Assembly: GCF_904067545.1 (NCBI RefSeq)
Contig: NZ_LR881183.1
Coordinates: forward strand, 1,306,277 to 1,370,276
Origin: Thermococcus camini
Lineage (GTDB): Archaea; Methanobacteriota_B; Thermococci; Thermococcales; Thermococcaceae
DNA: 64,000 nucleotides
Direction of reading: 5' to 3'
Shown: in pieces, positions 34,413 through 42,605 of the stretch
How the letters are laid out: each line of letters opens with the position of its first letter
How positions within the stretch are numbered: the first letter of the stretch is position 1
The notes under the pieces: model-generated
Seen by the model: the letters and a program-made list of their open reading frames with translations, nothing else
Database searches by the model: none
Told to the model about the DNA's origin: nothing
Position numbers and translations under genes: made by a program

Positions 34413-35837
34413 CTATCCCAAAAACCCCCTAATCCCCGCTGCCTCGACTATCAACTCGCTGCTCAGTTCCCCTCCAAGGATCCTTGACGTTATCTCGGCG
34501 TGCCTTTCGTCTCTCTCGTATTCCCTGGCCATCCTCACTAAAGGCTTTAGGAACTTGAACTTCTCCGCCGCCCCCGGGTTGAAATAGCGGAAGGCGAACT
34601 CGATGTCCCGGTAAAGGCCGAGGTAGTACTCGCTGATGAATTCGAGCTCCTTTTCGCTCAATGCGCTCAGGCCGAGGAGCTCGGGCGGGACTCCAAGGGA
34701 GTAAAGCGAAGCAGTGAACTTTATCGCCCTTGGAAGCGCCGAACCGTTCACCTCGCGGGAGTAGCCGAAGAGACCGATGTGAAGCTTCCTCCTTCTCCGC
34801 GATGGGACGAACCTCGCTACCTCCCGGATGAAGGGGGCGAGAGCCCTGAGTTCCTCCGAGTATCTGGCTTCGTACTTCCCGAGGATTTCAAACACCTCTC
34901 CCGGAACGGGCTGGGCTTCCCTCCTTTTCGATTCCCCGATCCACTCAATGGCCCTTATGACGTCCTTCGGCGTTCTATCGTATTTGAACGAGCTCTGAAT
35001 CGTGAAGGTCTGGACGCTCGGGTATTCTGCCAGAACCCCATCGACGTTCTCCGGTGCAAAGTGTCCCCTGAACGGTGCACCGCCAACGCCGATTATCGGG
35101 TAGATTGAGATGCCCGTTTCCTCCTCAAGCTCCTGAAGTTCAAAGAGCGCCAGCTTGTCGTAGAGCACCGCACTTATGAGACCGTAGTTCATGGCCGGAT
35201 CGCTCCTCGCGAGGAAAATGCGCTGATATTCTACCTCCTTCCCGCGGAGGTACTCCCTCACGATGTCCGCCGCACCCAGTATCGCCTCCCTGCTCTCGAA
35301 GAGCGGGATGACGGCTATCTCTGAGGGATAAAACTCCCCTATCCACTCGTGGAGCTTGATGTCGTGGACCCGCTTGTACTGCTTCCCGGTTATGTAGTGT
35401 CGGTATAGCTCGTAGACCCTGTTCAGTTCCCGAGAGGAGGTTGTCATCGGAAGGATGACCTCGAATATCGGCGGAAGCTCTTCCCCGTAGAACAGCCTCG
35501 CGTAGTCCGCCGACCGGGGTATGGTCTCTAAGGTCTCGAGGAGGAGCTTTGCCTCCGCCCTCTCGACGCTGGGGTTGGGGACGCGCGGCGTCAGTCTGAG
35601 TTCTTTTCCGAGCTTTTTGCGCTTGAAGAAATAGCCGTAGCGCTCGAATAGCTTCTTGACGACGAACTCGTCAACCTCCTTACCCTCGAAGTCCCACATC
35701 TGCTCGTCTATCCCCAGGACGCTGAAGGCGTAGAAAGCCTCTATAACCTCGTCCTCACCGCCCATAGTCGGACTGCCCGCGAAAAAGGGAATGAATACGT
35801 TGTCAGGATGCTGAGTACTCATCGTTCTTGGTATCAT
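34413..35837 (-). CDS. ppcA: Phosphoenolpyruvate carboxylase, archaeal type
   Basis: A 474-residue enzyme of the archaeal PEPC family, about half the length of bacterial PEPC. It begins MIPRTMSTQHPDNVFIPFFA and carries conserved segments such as EQMWDFEGKEVDEFVVKKLF, ILPMTTSSREL, GVGGAPFRGHFAPENV and TIQSSFKYD. It carboxylates PEP to oxaloacetate, an anaplerotic step. ATG at 35835-35837 follows GGTGGAATAA. It stands alone, divergent from the MobA-like gene. Confidence 0.95.
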   Translation of the reverse strand: MIPRTMSTQHPDNVFIPFFAGSPTMGGEDEVIEAFYAFSVLGIDEQMWDFEGKEVDEFVVKKLFERYGYFFKRKKLGKELRLTPRVPNPSVERAEAKLLLETLETIPRSADYARLFYGEELPPIFEVILPMTTSSRELNRVYELYRHYITGKQYKRVHDIKLHEWIGEFYPSEIAVIPLFESREAILGAADIVREYLRGKEVEYQRIFLARSDPAMNYGLISAVLYDKLALFELQELEEETGISIYPIIGVGGAPFRGHFAPENVDGVLAEYPSVQTFTIQSSFKYDRTPKDVIRAIEWIGESKRREAQPVPGEVFEILGKYEARYSEELRALAPFIREVARFVPSRRRRKLHIGLFGYSREVNGSALPRAIKFTASLYSLGVPPELLGLSALSEKELEFISEYYLGLYRDIEFAFRYFNPGAAEKFKFLKPLVRMAREYERDERHAEITSRILGGELSSELIVEAAGIRGFLG

Positions 35838-35951
35838 TTATTCCACCAAAATGGCAAAGAACCGGCATAATTTAAGATTTTCGGGAAAAAATTTGTACAA
35901 ATGACGGGAAGTCGGAAAAAGGTTTTTAAACGACCCGCCCTAGTTCCGCCC

Positions 35952-36539
35952 ATGAGGGCGTGCATCTTGGCGTTTCCGGAGAAGCGGTGGGAGAACTACA
36001 CGGTTCCCGTTGCGGACGAGCCGGTTGTTAAGCTCACCGAGAGAAGGCTTTTAATGAGCAAGAGGATAGAAGATGTCATCACGGTAGTCAGAAAGGACAG
36101 GCTCAGGACTTATTCCCTCCATGTCTCAAATCCCCTTCCCGTTGTCGCGAGGAACAAGATGGAGGCCCTTCTGAAAGTCCTCCCTGGGGAGCCGTTCTTT
36201 CTGGCCGAGGGCAACATGCCCCTGATAATGCCCTTCCTCGTGAACTACATGACCGGGCTCTTCTACGAAAACGAGCCCGAGGCTTTAATACCTGTCTGGA
36301 GGGACGGAACGGCAGAGACCACGCATGCAGTTTACGAACCCAACGCCCTGGAAGACGCGATAAACGCGGCCCTGGCCGAGGGCTACCGGGGTCTGAGCAG
36401 GATAACGGAGTTCCTTGACTACGAACCGCTGTCCATTGAAGAGCTGGCGAAGAGAAACCCAAAGGTGGCGCTGAGCTTCTTCAGGGTAAGGAACTCCTTC
36501 GACGTTAGATTTGCGGCCGAGACCCTCAGAAAGCTGTAA
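35952..36539 (+). CDS. MobA-like nucleotidyltransferase-fold protein, signature degenerate
   Basis: A 195-residue protein resembling molybdenum-cofactor guanylyltransferase (KRIEDVITVVRK; FFLAEGNMPLIMPFLVNYMT; EYEPLSIEEL-type end). The glycine-rich nucleotide loop LAGGxSxRMGxxK is missing; it starts MRACILAFPEKRWENYTVPV. In the metal-binding GDMP segment the Asp is Asn (EGNMPLIMP). It may therefore bind rather than transfer a nucleotide. The ATG at 35952 is preceded by TATA GTTTTTAAAC (about 35922-35931) at a distance implying a leaderless message; the frame upstream of it was not used. Confidence 0.65.
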   Translation: MRACILAFPEKRWENYTVPVADEPVVKLTERRLLMSKRIEDVITVVRKDRLRTYSLHVSNPLPVVARNKMEALLKVLPGEPFFLAEGNMPLIMPFLVNYMTGLFYENEPEALIPVWRDGTAETTHAVYEPNALEDAINAALAEGYRGLSRITEFLDYEPLSIEELAKRNPKVALSFFRVRNSFDVRFAAETLRKL

Positions 36540-36563
36540 AGGTAAATTTGAAGGTAAATTTGA
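36540..36563. repeat. Two tandem 12-bp repeats AGGTAAATTTGA
   Basis: AGGTAAATTTGA occurs twice without a gap, at 36540-36551 and 36552-36563, directly after the MobA-like stop and upstream of a TATA-like GACTTAAATAG (about 36593-36603) that would serve the secreted-protein gene at 36680. It could be a regulator site; nothing else supports this. Confidence 0.4.
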
Positions 36564-36679
36564 TTGGAAATTTTTTAAAATTGTGTAAGAAGACTTAAAT
36601 AGTGTAAAGGCTACAATAGATTAAGGGTAGGAGTCCCTAAAAGTTCTTCTGCTCGGTTCGGACCAAAGGAGAGATTTGT

Positions 36680-37711
36680 ATGAAAAAAGTTTTAAGCGCA
36701 GCGTTATCGCTGCTTGTGTTGTTTAGTTTAATGGCCATGATTGGCCCATCATCCGTCTCGGCCAAACCGCTGACGGATTACAACGTACTGATTTTGAAAA
36801 ATTCTGATGCCTGGGGTACGCCTGCTGTTGAGGATGTCCTCACGGGCATGGGAGTACCGTACGACGTCATGACGAGCACTGAGCTCCAGAACAAAACGGC
36901 CCGGGATCTCATAGGTGCGTATGACATGATCATCATAGTCAGCGACCAGGGACAGCAGTTTTACAACGAGATAGGGCCCCAGATGGGCAAACTGGAGGAG
37001 TACGTGAAGGCGGGGAATGTTCTTGAGATTCACGCCGCCAACTGGGGATGGAACGGCGGATTGTGGACCACACCCCTCCCGGGAAACGTCACGATAACGC
37101 AGAGCTACTCGGGCAGAGATTATGTGATCGCCAACAACACCACACTGATAAGCAGCTACGCCAGCCACGGCTATCTCATTGGCCTCCCGGCAAACGCCGA
37201 GATAATCACCGTCCAGGCTCCAGGGGGAAGCCCGGACTACGGAAAGCCAAGCACCGCGGTATACGCCTTTGGAAACGGTAATGTCTTTGTTACTGGACTG
37301 ACCATTGAGTACAGCGTCGCAAGAAAGGGGCCCGAATGGAAAGCCTTCTACAAGGAAGTCATCATAAACAACCTCGGCTACTCATCGATGGCGCCCACCC
37401 CCAAGGTGCCGGTTCAAAAGGGAATAAACGTGATGCTATTCAACTTCTACTACTACATCCAGTACCACAGGGCTCTCGATGAATACAACGTGCTCTATAC
37501 TGAGGCCGTGGAAGGTGGAATGGACAACGAGACACTGGGGATAGCCCAGATCCAGAACTCAACCGCTTCGGAGTACTACGCCAACGCAAGCCAGTACGGG
37601 CCGGTTGTTGCGAACTTCCCAAGGATATACATCTTCATAGATCTGAGAAAGGCGACGCTTCACCAGAAGCAGGCAGTAAAAACCCTGAAAGATGCGATGG
37701 CAGAGCCGTGA
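36680..37711 (+). CDS. Secreted protein with class I glutamine-amidotransferase-like (ThuA/DUF4350-type) fold
   Basis: A 343-residue protein with a signal peptide (AALSLLVLFSLMAMIGPSSV, then SAKP) and a Rossmann-type domain: YNVLILKNSDAWGTPAVEDV, YDMIIIVSDQGQQFYNEIGP, KLEEYVKAGNVLEIHAANWG and NVFVTGLTIEYSV. No catalytic Cys is apparent, so it is likely a non-enzymatic surface or substrate-binding member. Unlike three other secreted proteins in the window it has no CGP-CTERM tail. ATG follows GGAGAGATTTGT with a leader of about 50 nt. The function is not known. Confidence 0.65.
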   Translation: MKKVLSAALSLLVLFSLMAMIGPSSVSAKPLTDYNVLILKNSDAWGTPAVEDVLTGMGVPYDVMTSTELQNKTARDLIGAYDMIIIVSDQGQQFYNEIGPQMGKLEEYVKAGNVLEIHAANWGWNGGLWTTPLPGNVTITQSYSGRDYVIANNTTLISSYASHGYLIGLPANAEIITVQAPGGSPDYGKPSTAVYAFGNGNVFVTGLTIEYSVARKGPEWKAFYKEVIINNLGYSSMAPTPKVPVQKGINVMLFNFYYYIQYHRALDEYNVLYTEAVEGGMDNETLGIAQIQNSTASEYYANASQYGPVVANFPRIYIFIDLRKATLHQKQAVKTLKDAMAEP

Positions 37712-37718
37712 TCTGCCT

Positions 37719-38237
37719 TCACACCGTTTCCACCATTTTTCTGACTGCCCAGGCCACACTCACAGCCACGGTAGCCTTTAGGACATCAAACGGCACGAAG
37801 GGCAGTAACCCAAGCCTGAAAGCACTCTCAAAGTCCCCGTTCATGAAGAAAGCGAGCCTGAGCCAGCCCAGGAGATATATGACCGTGATGCCGCCCAGGG
37901 AGCCTGCGAACATCCCCGCTTTTTTCTCCGTCTTTTCCGTCAGGTATCCTGCTATAAAAGCCGCTATTGGAAATGCGGCTATGTAGCCCCCAGTCGGCCC
38001 GTAGAGAACGGCGAAGCCACCCTGAAGGCCCGCAAACACGGGAATCCCCATCGCACCCATGGCCACGTAAACGAGCTGACTTAAAAAGCCGAGCCTGGCA
38101 CCAAGAACGAGCCCCCCGAGGAGAACGAACAGAACCTGAAGCGTTATTGGAACCGGGCCTATGGGGATGCTTATTTGGGCACCAATCGCCGTCAGAGCGG
38201 CGAAGAGAGCTGCAAACGCCACGTCTCGACTTTTCAT
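37719..38237 (-). CDS. bioY: Biotin ECF transporter substrate-binding S component BioY
   Basis: A 172-residue protein with about six membrane helices and the BioY signature: AALFAALTAIGAQISIPIG, PITLQVLFVLLGGLVLGARL, YVAMGAMGIPVFAGLQGG and the GPTGGYIAAFPIAAFIAGYL helix. It binds biotin and works with the EcfA/EcfT module encoded divergently nearby. Only one EcfA gene is present here; it could act as a homodimer or with another ATPase. ATG follows GGAGGTGATAGA. It shares a promoter/operator region with the BirA-like gene (38271-38299). Confidence 0.93.
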   Translation of the reverse strand: MKSRDVAFAALFAALTAIGAQISIPIGPVPITLQVLFVLLGGLVLGARLGFLSQLVYVAMGAMGIPVFAGLQGGFAVLYGPTGGYIAAFPIAAFIAGYLTEKTEKKAGMFAGSLGGITVIYLLGWLRLAFFMNGDFESAFRLGLLPFVPFDVLKATVAVSVAWAVRKMVETV

Positions 38238-38270
38238 TCTATCACCTCCTTTCCATCACCCGCAGGCGGA

Positions 38271-38299
38271 CGTTAATCTTTAAAATGTTTTAGTTAACG
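38271..38299. promoter_or_regulatory. Palindromic operator spanning the divergent bioY / BirA-like promoters
   Basis: CGTTAA (38271-38276) and TTAACG (38294-38299) are perfect inverted repeats, with inner TAAAA/TTTTA arms giving a 29-bp dyad. It contains TATA-like boxes for both directions (CTTTAAAATG rightward, TTTTAAAG leftward), so a bound repressor would block both genes. The neighbour encodes a BirA-type winged helix, making a biotin-responsive operator the simplest reading. Confidence 0.65.
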
Positions 38300-38312
38300 A
38301 AACTCGGTGGCC

Positions 38313-39107
38313 ATGAGGGGACTCATCAGGGACAGCAGTGTTAAGAGGGGCATCCTTGGCATACTCCGGAGGGATAAGAGGGTATCCGGCGAGGCCATGG
38401 CCGCGGAGCTGGGGGTGTCCAGGGTCGCCGTATGGAAGCATGTGCGGGAGCTGACCGCCCTCGGCTACACCATAGATCCCTCCAGGAAGGGTTATATGCT
38501 CCTCTCTGAGCCAGGGGAGCCTTACCCGTGGGAGCTAAACGTGAGGAGCTACTATGTTCTGAGAACGCCATCTACCATGGACGTTGCAGGGAAGCTCGCA
38601 GAGGAGGGGGAGCCCGGATGGACGTTTGTCATAGCCAGGGAGCAGACATCAGGCAGGGGACGCAGGGGGAGCCGCTGGGAATCCCGGAGGGGAGGACTGT
38701 ACTTCTCCGTTATCCTCCGACCGGATATGAGGCTGGCGGATGTGTCTGGGCTGGTGCCCCCGACGCTCGACGCGATTGTTCGGACACTGTCCCGCTATGG
38801 AATCGAGGCGGAGATGAGGGAATGCGGGGTCTATGCAGAGGGGAGAAAAACGGCCGGCGTGCTGGTGGAGGCCGCGGGTGAGCTGGATATGGTGAGGTAC
38901 GCCGTCATTGGGGTGGGTATCAACGTCTCCAATCCCGTGCCAGCGGGCGCGGTCTCAGTTGCAGAGATACTCGGGGACGCACCGTCCCTCCTGGAGGTTT
39001 CGAGGGTTCTGTTCGGCGAACTCATGAGCTCACTGGGAACTTTTTTAAATCCCGGGACGGAAGTGGAAAGCGATGCTGAGGGTGGAGAACGTCTGGCACG
39101 TCTATGA
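38313..39107 (+). CDS. birA: BirA-family biotin regulator; ligase motif lost
   Basis: A 264-residue protein: N-terminal winged helix (KRVSGEAMAAELGVSRVAVW, KHVRELTALGY, about 20-55), then a biotin ligase-like domain with the biotinyl-AMP loop GRGRRGSRWES and GGLYFSVILRP retained. Where ligases have KWPNDVL this protein has MRECGVY just before KTAGVLVEA, so the catalytic Lys and the whole motif are gone. The C-terminal SH3-like domain is also absent; after ELMSSLGTFLNPG the frame overlaps ecfA by 35 bp. A dedicated biotin-sensing repressor is more likely than an active ligase. ATG at 38313 follows GGTGGCC. Confidence 0.8.
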   Translation: MRGLIRDSSVKRGILGILRRDKRVSGEAMAAELGVSRVAVWKHVRELTALGYTIDPSRKGYMLLSEPGEPYPWELNVRSYYVLRTPSTMDVAGKLAEEGEPGWTFVIAREQTSGRGRRGSRWESRRGGLYFSVILRPDMRLADVSGLVPPTLDAIVRTLSRYGIEAEMRECGVYAEGRKTAGVLVEAAGELDMVRYAVIGVGINVSNPVPAGAVSVAEILGDAPSLLEVSRVLFGELMSSLGTFLNPGTEVESDAEGGERLARL

Positions 39108-39864
39108 GACCGGCAGGGAAGCTCTGAAAGGAGTAAGCTTCGAGATGGGGGAGGAGATAGTCGCGTTAGTTGGCCCTAACGGGAGTGGAAAAACCACCCT
39201 CGCGAAGCACCTCAACGGCCTCCTGAAGCCCACGCGGGGCAGGGTGACGGTGGATGGGATGGACACGCGCGAACACACCGTCGCCGAGCTGAGCACGAAG
39301 GTGGGCTACGTCTTTCAGAACCCCGAGCACATGTTCTTCGAGGAGAACGTGTTCCGCGAGGTTGCCTTCGGGCCAAGGAACCTCGGACTGAGCGAGGAGG
39401 AGATTGAAGAGCGCGTCCGGTGGGCGCTGAGGGCGGCCAATCTGGAGGGGTACTGGGAGAGGACACCGTACTCAATGAGCGGCGGCGAGAAGCAGAGATT
39501 AGCTATAGCCTGTGTTCTGGCGATGAAACCGAAGTACCTTATCCTGGACGAACCAACAACCGGACTGGACGCGAGGAGTTCCTCCAGTGTCATCGATGCC
39601 GTGAGGAAGCTCCGCTCCGAGGGGCACGGGATACTGCTCATAACCCACGATATGGACCTGGTTCTGGAGCTGGCCGAGAGGGTCCTCCTGCTGCACGACG
39701 GCAGAAAGGTCTTCGATGGCCCCGTGGAGGAGTTCTTCTCGCTTGAGCTTCACGATTTTGGGCTTGAGAAGCCCGAACTTCTCAGGATAAGCGAGGGTGC
39801 TGGAGTGGGCTTCGTGAGAAGCGTTCGTGAGCTGGTCGATGCCCTGGCGGGTGGTGCGGTATGA
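39073..39864 (+). CDS. ecfA: ECF transporter energy-coupling ATPase EcfA
   Basis: A 263-residue ABC ATPase of the CbiO/EcfA type: Walker A GPNGSGKTTLAKHL (about 34-47), Q-loop VGYVFQNPEHMFFEENV, signature SMSGGEKQRLAIA, Walker B YLILDEPTTGLD and H-loop LLITHDMDL. It powers vitamin uptake with EcfT and an S component, here probably BioY. The start overlaps the end of the BirA-like gene; a TATA-like ACTTTTTTAAATCC at about 39039-39052 inside that gene offers its own promoter. It overlaps ecfT by ATGA. Confidence 0.93.
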   Translation: MLRVENVWHVYETGREALKGVSFEMGEEIVALVGPNGSGKTTLAKHLNGLLKPTRGRVTVDGMDTREHTVAELSTKVGYVFQNPEHMFFEENVFREVAFGPRNLGLSEEEIEERVRWALRAANLEGYWERTPYSMSGGEKQRLAIACVLAMKPKYLILDEPTTGLDARSSSSVIDAVRKLRSEGHGILLITHDMDLVLELAERVLLLHDGRKVFDGPVEEFFSLELHDFGLEKPELLRISEGAGVGFVRSVRELVDALAGGAV

Positions 39865-40622
39865 TATATCCATTCTACACGGAGAAGAGCTCCCCACTGC
39901 ACTCCCTCGACCCCAGGGTCAAGATAATCGGAACCATCGCCGGGATAGCGGCGATTATGCTGTACAACGACCCCAAAATCCTGATACCCCTGTTCTTCGC
40001 TTTCCTGCTCGTCGGAAGGCTTCTCGGCGGGGTCGAGATACGGGAGCAGATAAAGCTCCTCAAACCCCTCCTGCCGATAGTCATCATAACCCTTGTTGTG
40101 TGGCCAATCATCTACGAGCCGAGGCTCAGGGGACTGCTCTTCGGTGTTTCTTTCGCCATGAGGCTGCTCACGTTTGCACTGATAACGTTTCTCCTGTTGA
40201 TGACGACACCCCAGCGCGACCTCATCCTCGGCTTCGTCAGGCTCGGCATGCCATACGAGTTTGGTCTGACGATTTCGATAGCCCTCCGCTACATTCCGAC
40301 ACTCTATGTGTTGTCCAGAAACATAACCGATGCCCAGAGGAGCCGCGGCTGGGAAGTTGAGAAGGGGAATTTCCTGGTGAGGGCAAAAAAGATGACCGCC
40401 GTTCTCATCCCCCTGCTCGTTGCCTCCCTAAAGACCGCCCACGAGCTGAGCATAGCACTTGAGAGCCGCGCCCTCGGCGCCACCAAGAAGAGGACGTTTC
40501 TCTACGATATCGAGATGAAGGGCAGGGATTACGCGGCCACTGTGGTCATTCTGATTCTCTTCGGAGCGGCGCTCTACGTTCGCTACGGCCTGGGGCTCGG
40601 GCACGTTAGTATATACGGCTAG
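39861..40622 (+). CDS. ecfT: ECF transporter transmembrane protein EcfT
   Basis: A 253-residue membrane protein with five or six helices. It has the CbiQ/EcfT cytoplasmic coupling helices with Ala-Arg-Gly-type signatures (DAQRSRGWEVEKGN and ALESRALGATKKR). It links EcfA ATP hydrolysis to toppling of the S component. The N-terminal SPLHSLDPRVKIIGTIAGIA is conserved in the family. Translationally coupled to ecfA. Its TAG stop shares the CTAG tetramer with the stop of the convergent next gene. Confidence 0.92.
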   Translation: MIYPFYTEKSSPLHSLDPRVKIIGTIAGIAAIMLYNDPKILIPLFFAFLLVGRLLGGVEIREQIKLLKPLLPIVIITLVVWPIIYEPRLRGLLFGVSFAMRLLTFALITFLLLMTTPQRDLILGFVRLGMPYEFGLTISIALRYIPTLYVLSRNITDAQRSRGWEVEKGNFLVRAKKMTAVLIPLLVASLKTAHELSIALESRALGATKKRTFLYDIEMKGRDYAATVVILILFGAALYVRYGLGLGHVSIYG

Positions 40623-41248
40623 AGAAGGGGTTTTATCAAGGGGTCTATGGGTATCGAGTGGTCACCAACAGCTGAAACGTAGTCTGGCGGTGCCTTGAGA
40701 ACGGTCATGTTGAGCCTGTAGTGGCCGCGGTAGGAGCTGGTTCTCAGAACTGCTAAAGCTTCGAATATCTCCGGCAGGTCGTAGAGACGCCTGAATTCCC
40801 CCGGAAGATCGAGCTCGTTGAGCTCTATGGTGGTGTGGCCCAGAACCAGGATGAGGCCCTTTCTGTCAACCAGCTTCCTAACCTTGACTACCCCCTCGGC
40901 GGAGCGGTTGAGAAGCGCCGGGAAGAGCGAGACCACCACGAGGGAGCCATCATCAACGACGTTAAGTGCTTGTAGGAGTTCCTCAACGGAGTAGACGTTG
41001 CCAGCATAGAGATTGGAAACGTCCTCAGCGAGGCGCTTCAGAACCTTGACTGAAAACGATGCTCCGGGACCTATATGGTAGACGGGGCCGTCCTCAAGGG
41101 CGTTTGCAACTAGGTGGTACAGAAAAGCCGTCTCGGCCAGCTCGTCGGTTGAGATTACCCCCGCTAGGCTCCCCTCGATGAGACCGAAGGGGAACCCCTC
41201 GAAGGGCTTCACCTCCCTGGATTGGAGCTCGGCCGGTTTGAAGAACAT
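40619..41248 (-). CDS. Unknown protein with degenerate RecA/KaiC-like fold
   Basis: About 209 residues, not clearly recognised. Alternating strands and helices (DGPVYHIGPGASFSVKVLKR; DGSLVVVSLFPALLNRSAEG; RKGLILVLGHTTIELNELDL) suggest a RecA-like or KaiC-like core, but there is no Walker A motif (GPGASFSVK stands roughly there). Three starts compete (41257 GTG, 41254, 41248); the last has GTGAT before it. A TATA box GTATAAATATCC (minus, about 41274-41286) is about 30 nt upstream. Its stop overlaps that of ecfT. Confidence 0.6.
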   Translation of the reverse strand: MFFKPAELQSREVKPFEGFPFGLIEGSLAGVISTDELAETAFLYHLVANALEDGPVYHIGPGASFSVKVLKRLAEDVSNLYAGNVYSVEELLQALNVVDDGSLVVVSLFPALLNRSAEGVVKVRKLVDRKGLILVLGHTTIELNELDLPGEFRRLYDLPEIFEALAVLRTSSYRGHYRLNMTVLKAPPDYVSAVGDHSIPIDPLIKPLL

Positions 41249-41305
41249 AGGCATCACATAGCTTAGTGCGCTGGGGATATTTATACCTTACCCAAAAAGA
41301 GAAAC

Positions 41306-41692
41306 TCAGAGCGCCGCGAGGGCACCGATTGTGAAGAGCCCCAGGAGCGCAAGGATTCCCATTACGATGCCGGCTATCACGGCCGAGAGTACCCATACGA
41401 GGAATGCCCTGAGCCAGTCGGTGTCAAAAACTGCCTTGATGACCCATAGGTTAGTGAGGAACGCTGCTATGGGGCCAAGGGGTCCCAGAACCGCCCCGAC
41501 CAGAGAGCCAACGATGGCGGCCAATATTCCTCCACCGAGTATCGCGACCATCGCCTTTCCCAAGGAAGCATTTTTAATTCCTATTAGCTTCGCGGCCATC
41601 CACAGGAACAGGGCCGCTATGAAGAGCGCCAGCAGGAAGCCCAGTATAGCTACGGCGCCCATACCAAAGATTATCCCGGGTCCGTGTGCCAT
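41306..41692 (-). CDS. Small polytopic membrane protein, unknown
   Basis: About 128 residues with four hydrophobic segments (IIFGMGAVAILGFLLALFIA; AMVAILGGGILAAIVGSLVG; WVLSAVIAGIVMGILALLGL). No functional motif is visible. ATG at 41690-41692 follows GGTGGGAGG; a GTG/ATG seven codons upstream is less likely. It stands in its own transcription unit, with TATA-like AATAAATCGTG (minus) upstream. Confidence 0.7.
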   Translation of the reverse strand: MAHGPGIIFGMGAVAILGFLLALFIAALFLWMAAKLIGIKNASLGKAMVAILGGGILAAIVGSLVGAVLGPLGPIAAFLTNLWVIKAVFDTDWLRAFLVWVLSAVIAGIVMGILALLGLFTIGALAAL

Positions 41693-41794
41693 CCTCCCAC
41701 CTCCAACCATCATTTGGGCACGATTTATTAAAGTTCCCGTTTTCGCTCCAAAAGACCTTTAAAGCAGGAGGGCGACTCAGGCAGGGGGAAAGAA

Positions 41795-42601
41795 ATGCTG
41801 GAATCACTGTGGAGCGAGGCCTGGGGTTTCATCTACAGGTACTTCTGGGAGCCGATGTTCACGAGGAGCGGCTACAACCCGATTAACACGCTCGTTTATG
41901 CACTCATGCTTGGGTTTGGAGCCATATATACATATAGGTATATACTGAAACCCCTCAAGATTAAAATCGACAGGACGCTCTTCATCGCGGTCACCCTGAT
42001 GGTAGTCTTCGGCTCCACGGTGAGGGCCCTCGTCGATGGGGGAATCCTTCCCCAGAACCCTCTCATACTGACACCTGGAATATTCTTTACGACGTTCTTT
42101 ATAATGCTCCCCGCAATAGTTTTGGACGCGAAGCTGAAGACTTATCCAAAGCTGACCTTTGGATGGGGAGCCGTGCTCGCCCTCTGGGCCAACTACCTTC
42201 TGATAACCAACGCCAAGAGCTGGGAACCCTACGGGCTGACGCTTCTTCACACCTTTATCTCCTGGATACCCGCACTGCTGATATACAGGTACAGGCCCTT
42301 TGATAGGCTATACCTCTACGCGGTTTTGGCCCATCTCTACGACATGGGCTCAACTGTCGTTGCCATACACTTCTACGGCTACCGCGAGGTTCACTGGCTG
42401 GAGAACATTCTAGTTCAGCACTTCGGGGCATACTTCTACTACCCGTGGATAGCGTTCATCCTCGTAATCGTTTACTATGCAATTCAAAAGCTCGTCCCGG
42501 ACGAGGAAGAGAGACATCTGTGGTATCTCATGGTCTACGTCCTTGGCCTGGGCCCGGCAATAAGGGACCCTGCTCAACTGGTGCTTCAGATAGGAGGTTG
42601 A
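41795..42601 (+). CDS. DUF63-family membrane protein
   Basis: A 268-residue protein with about seven or eight membrane helices and the archaeal DUF63 signature (FTRSGYNPINTLVYALMLGF; VVFGSTVRALVDGGILP; HLYDMGSTVVAIHFYG; RDPAQL near the end). The family is widespread in euryarchaea and of unknown function. Its ATG follows AGGGGGAAAGA; a TATA-like CCTTTAAAG lies about 40 nt upstream. It converges on the helicase gene with a 4-nt gap. Confidence 0.85.
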   Translation: MLESLWSEAWGFIYRYFWEPMFTRSGYNPINTLVYALMLGFGAIYTYRYILKPLKIKIDRTLFIAVTLMVVFGSTVRALVDGGILPQNPLILTPGIFFTTFFIMLPAIVLDAKLKTYPKLTFGWGAVLALWANYLLITNAKSWEPYGLTLLHTFISWIPALLIYRYRPFDRLYLYAVLAHLYDMGSTVVAIHFYGYREVHWLENILVQHFGAYFYYPWIAFILVIVYYAIQKLVPDEEERHLWYLMVYVLGLGPAIRDPAQLVLQIGG

Positions 42602-42605
42602 GCCC

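Noticed and set aside
22889-35918. CGGGAAGTCGGAAA present near 22890 and at 35905
   Set aside because: A 14-base match in a 64-kb window is expected by chance several times, and the contexts differ.
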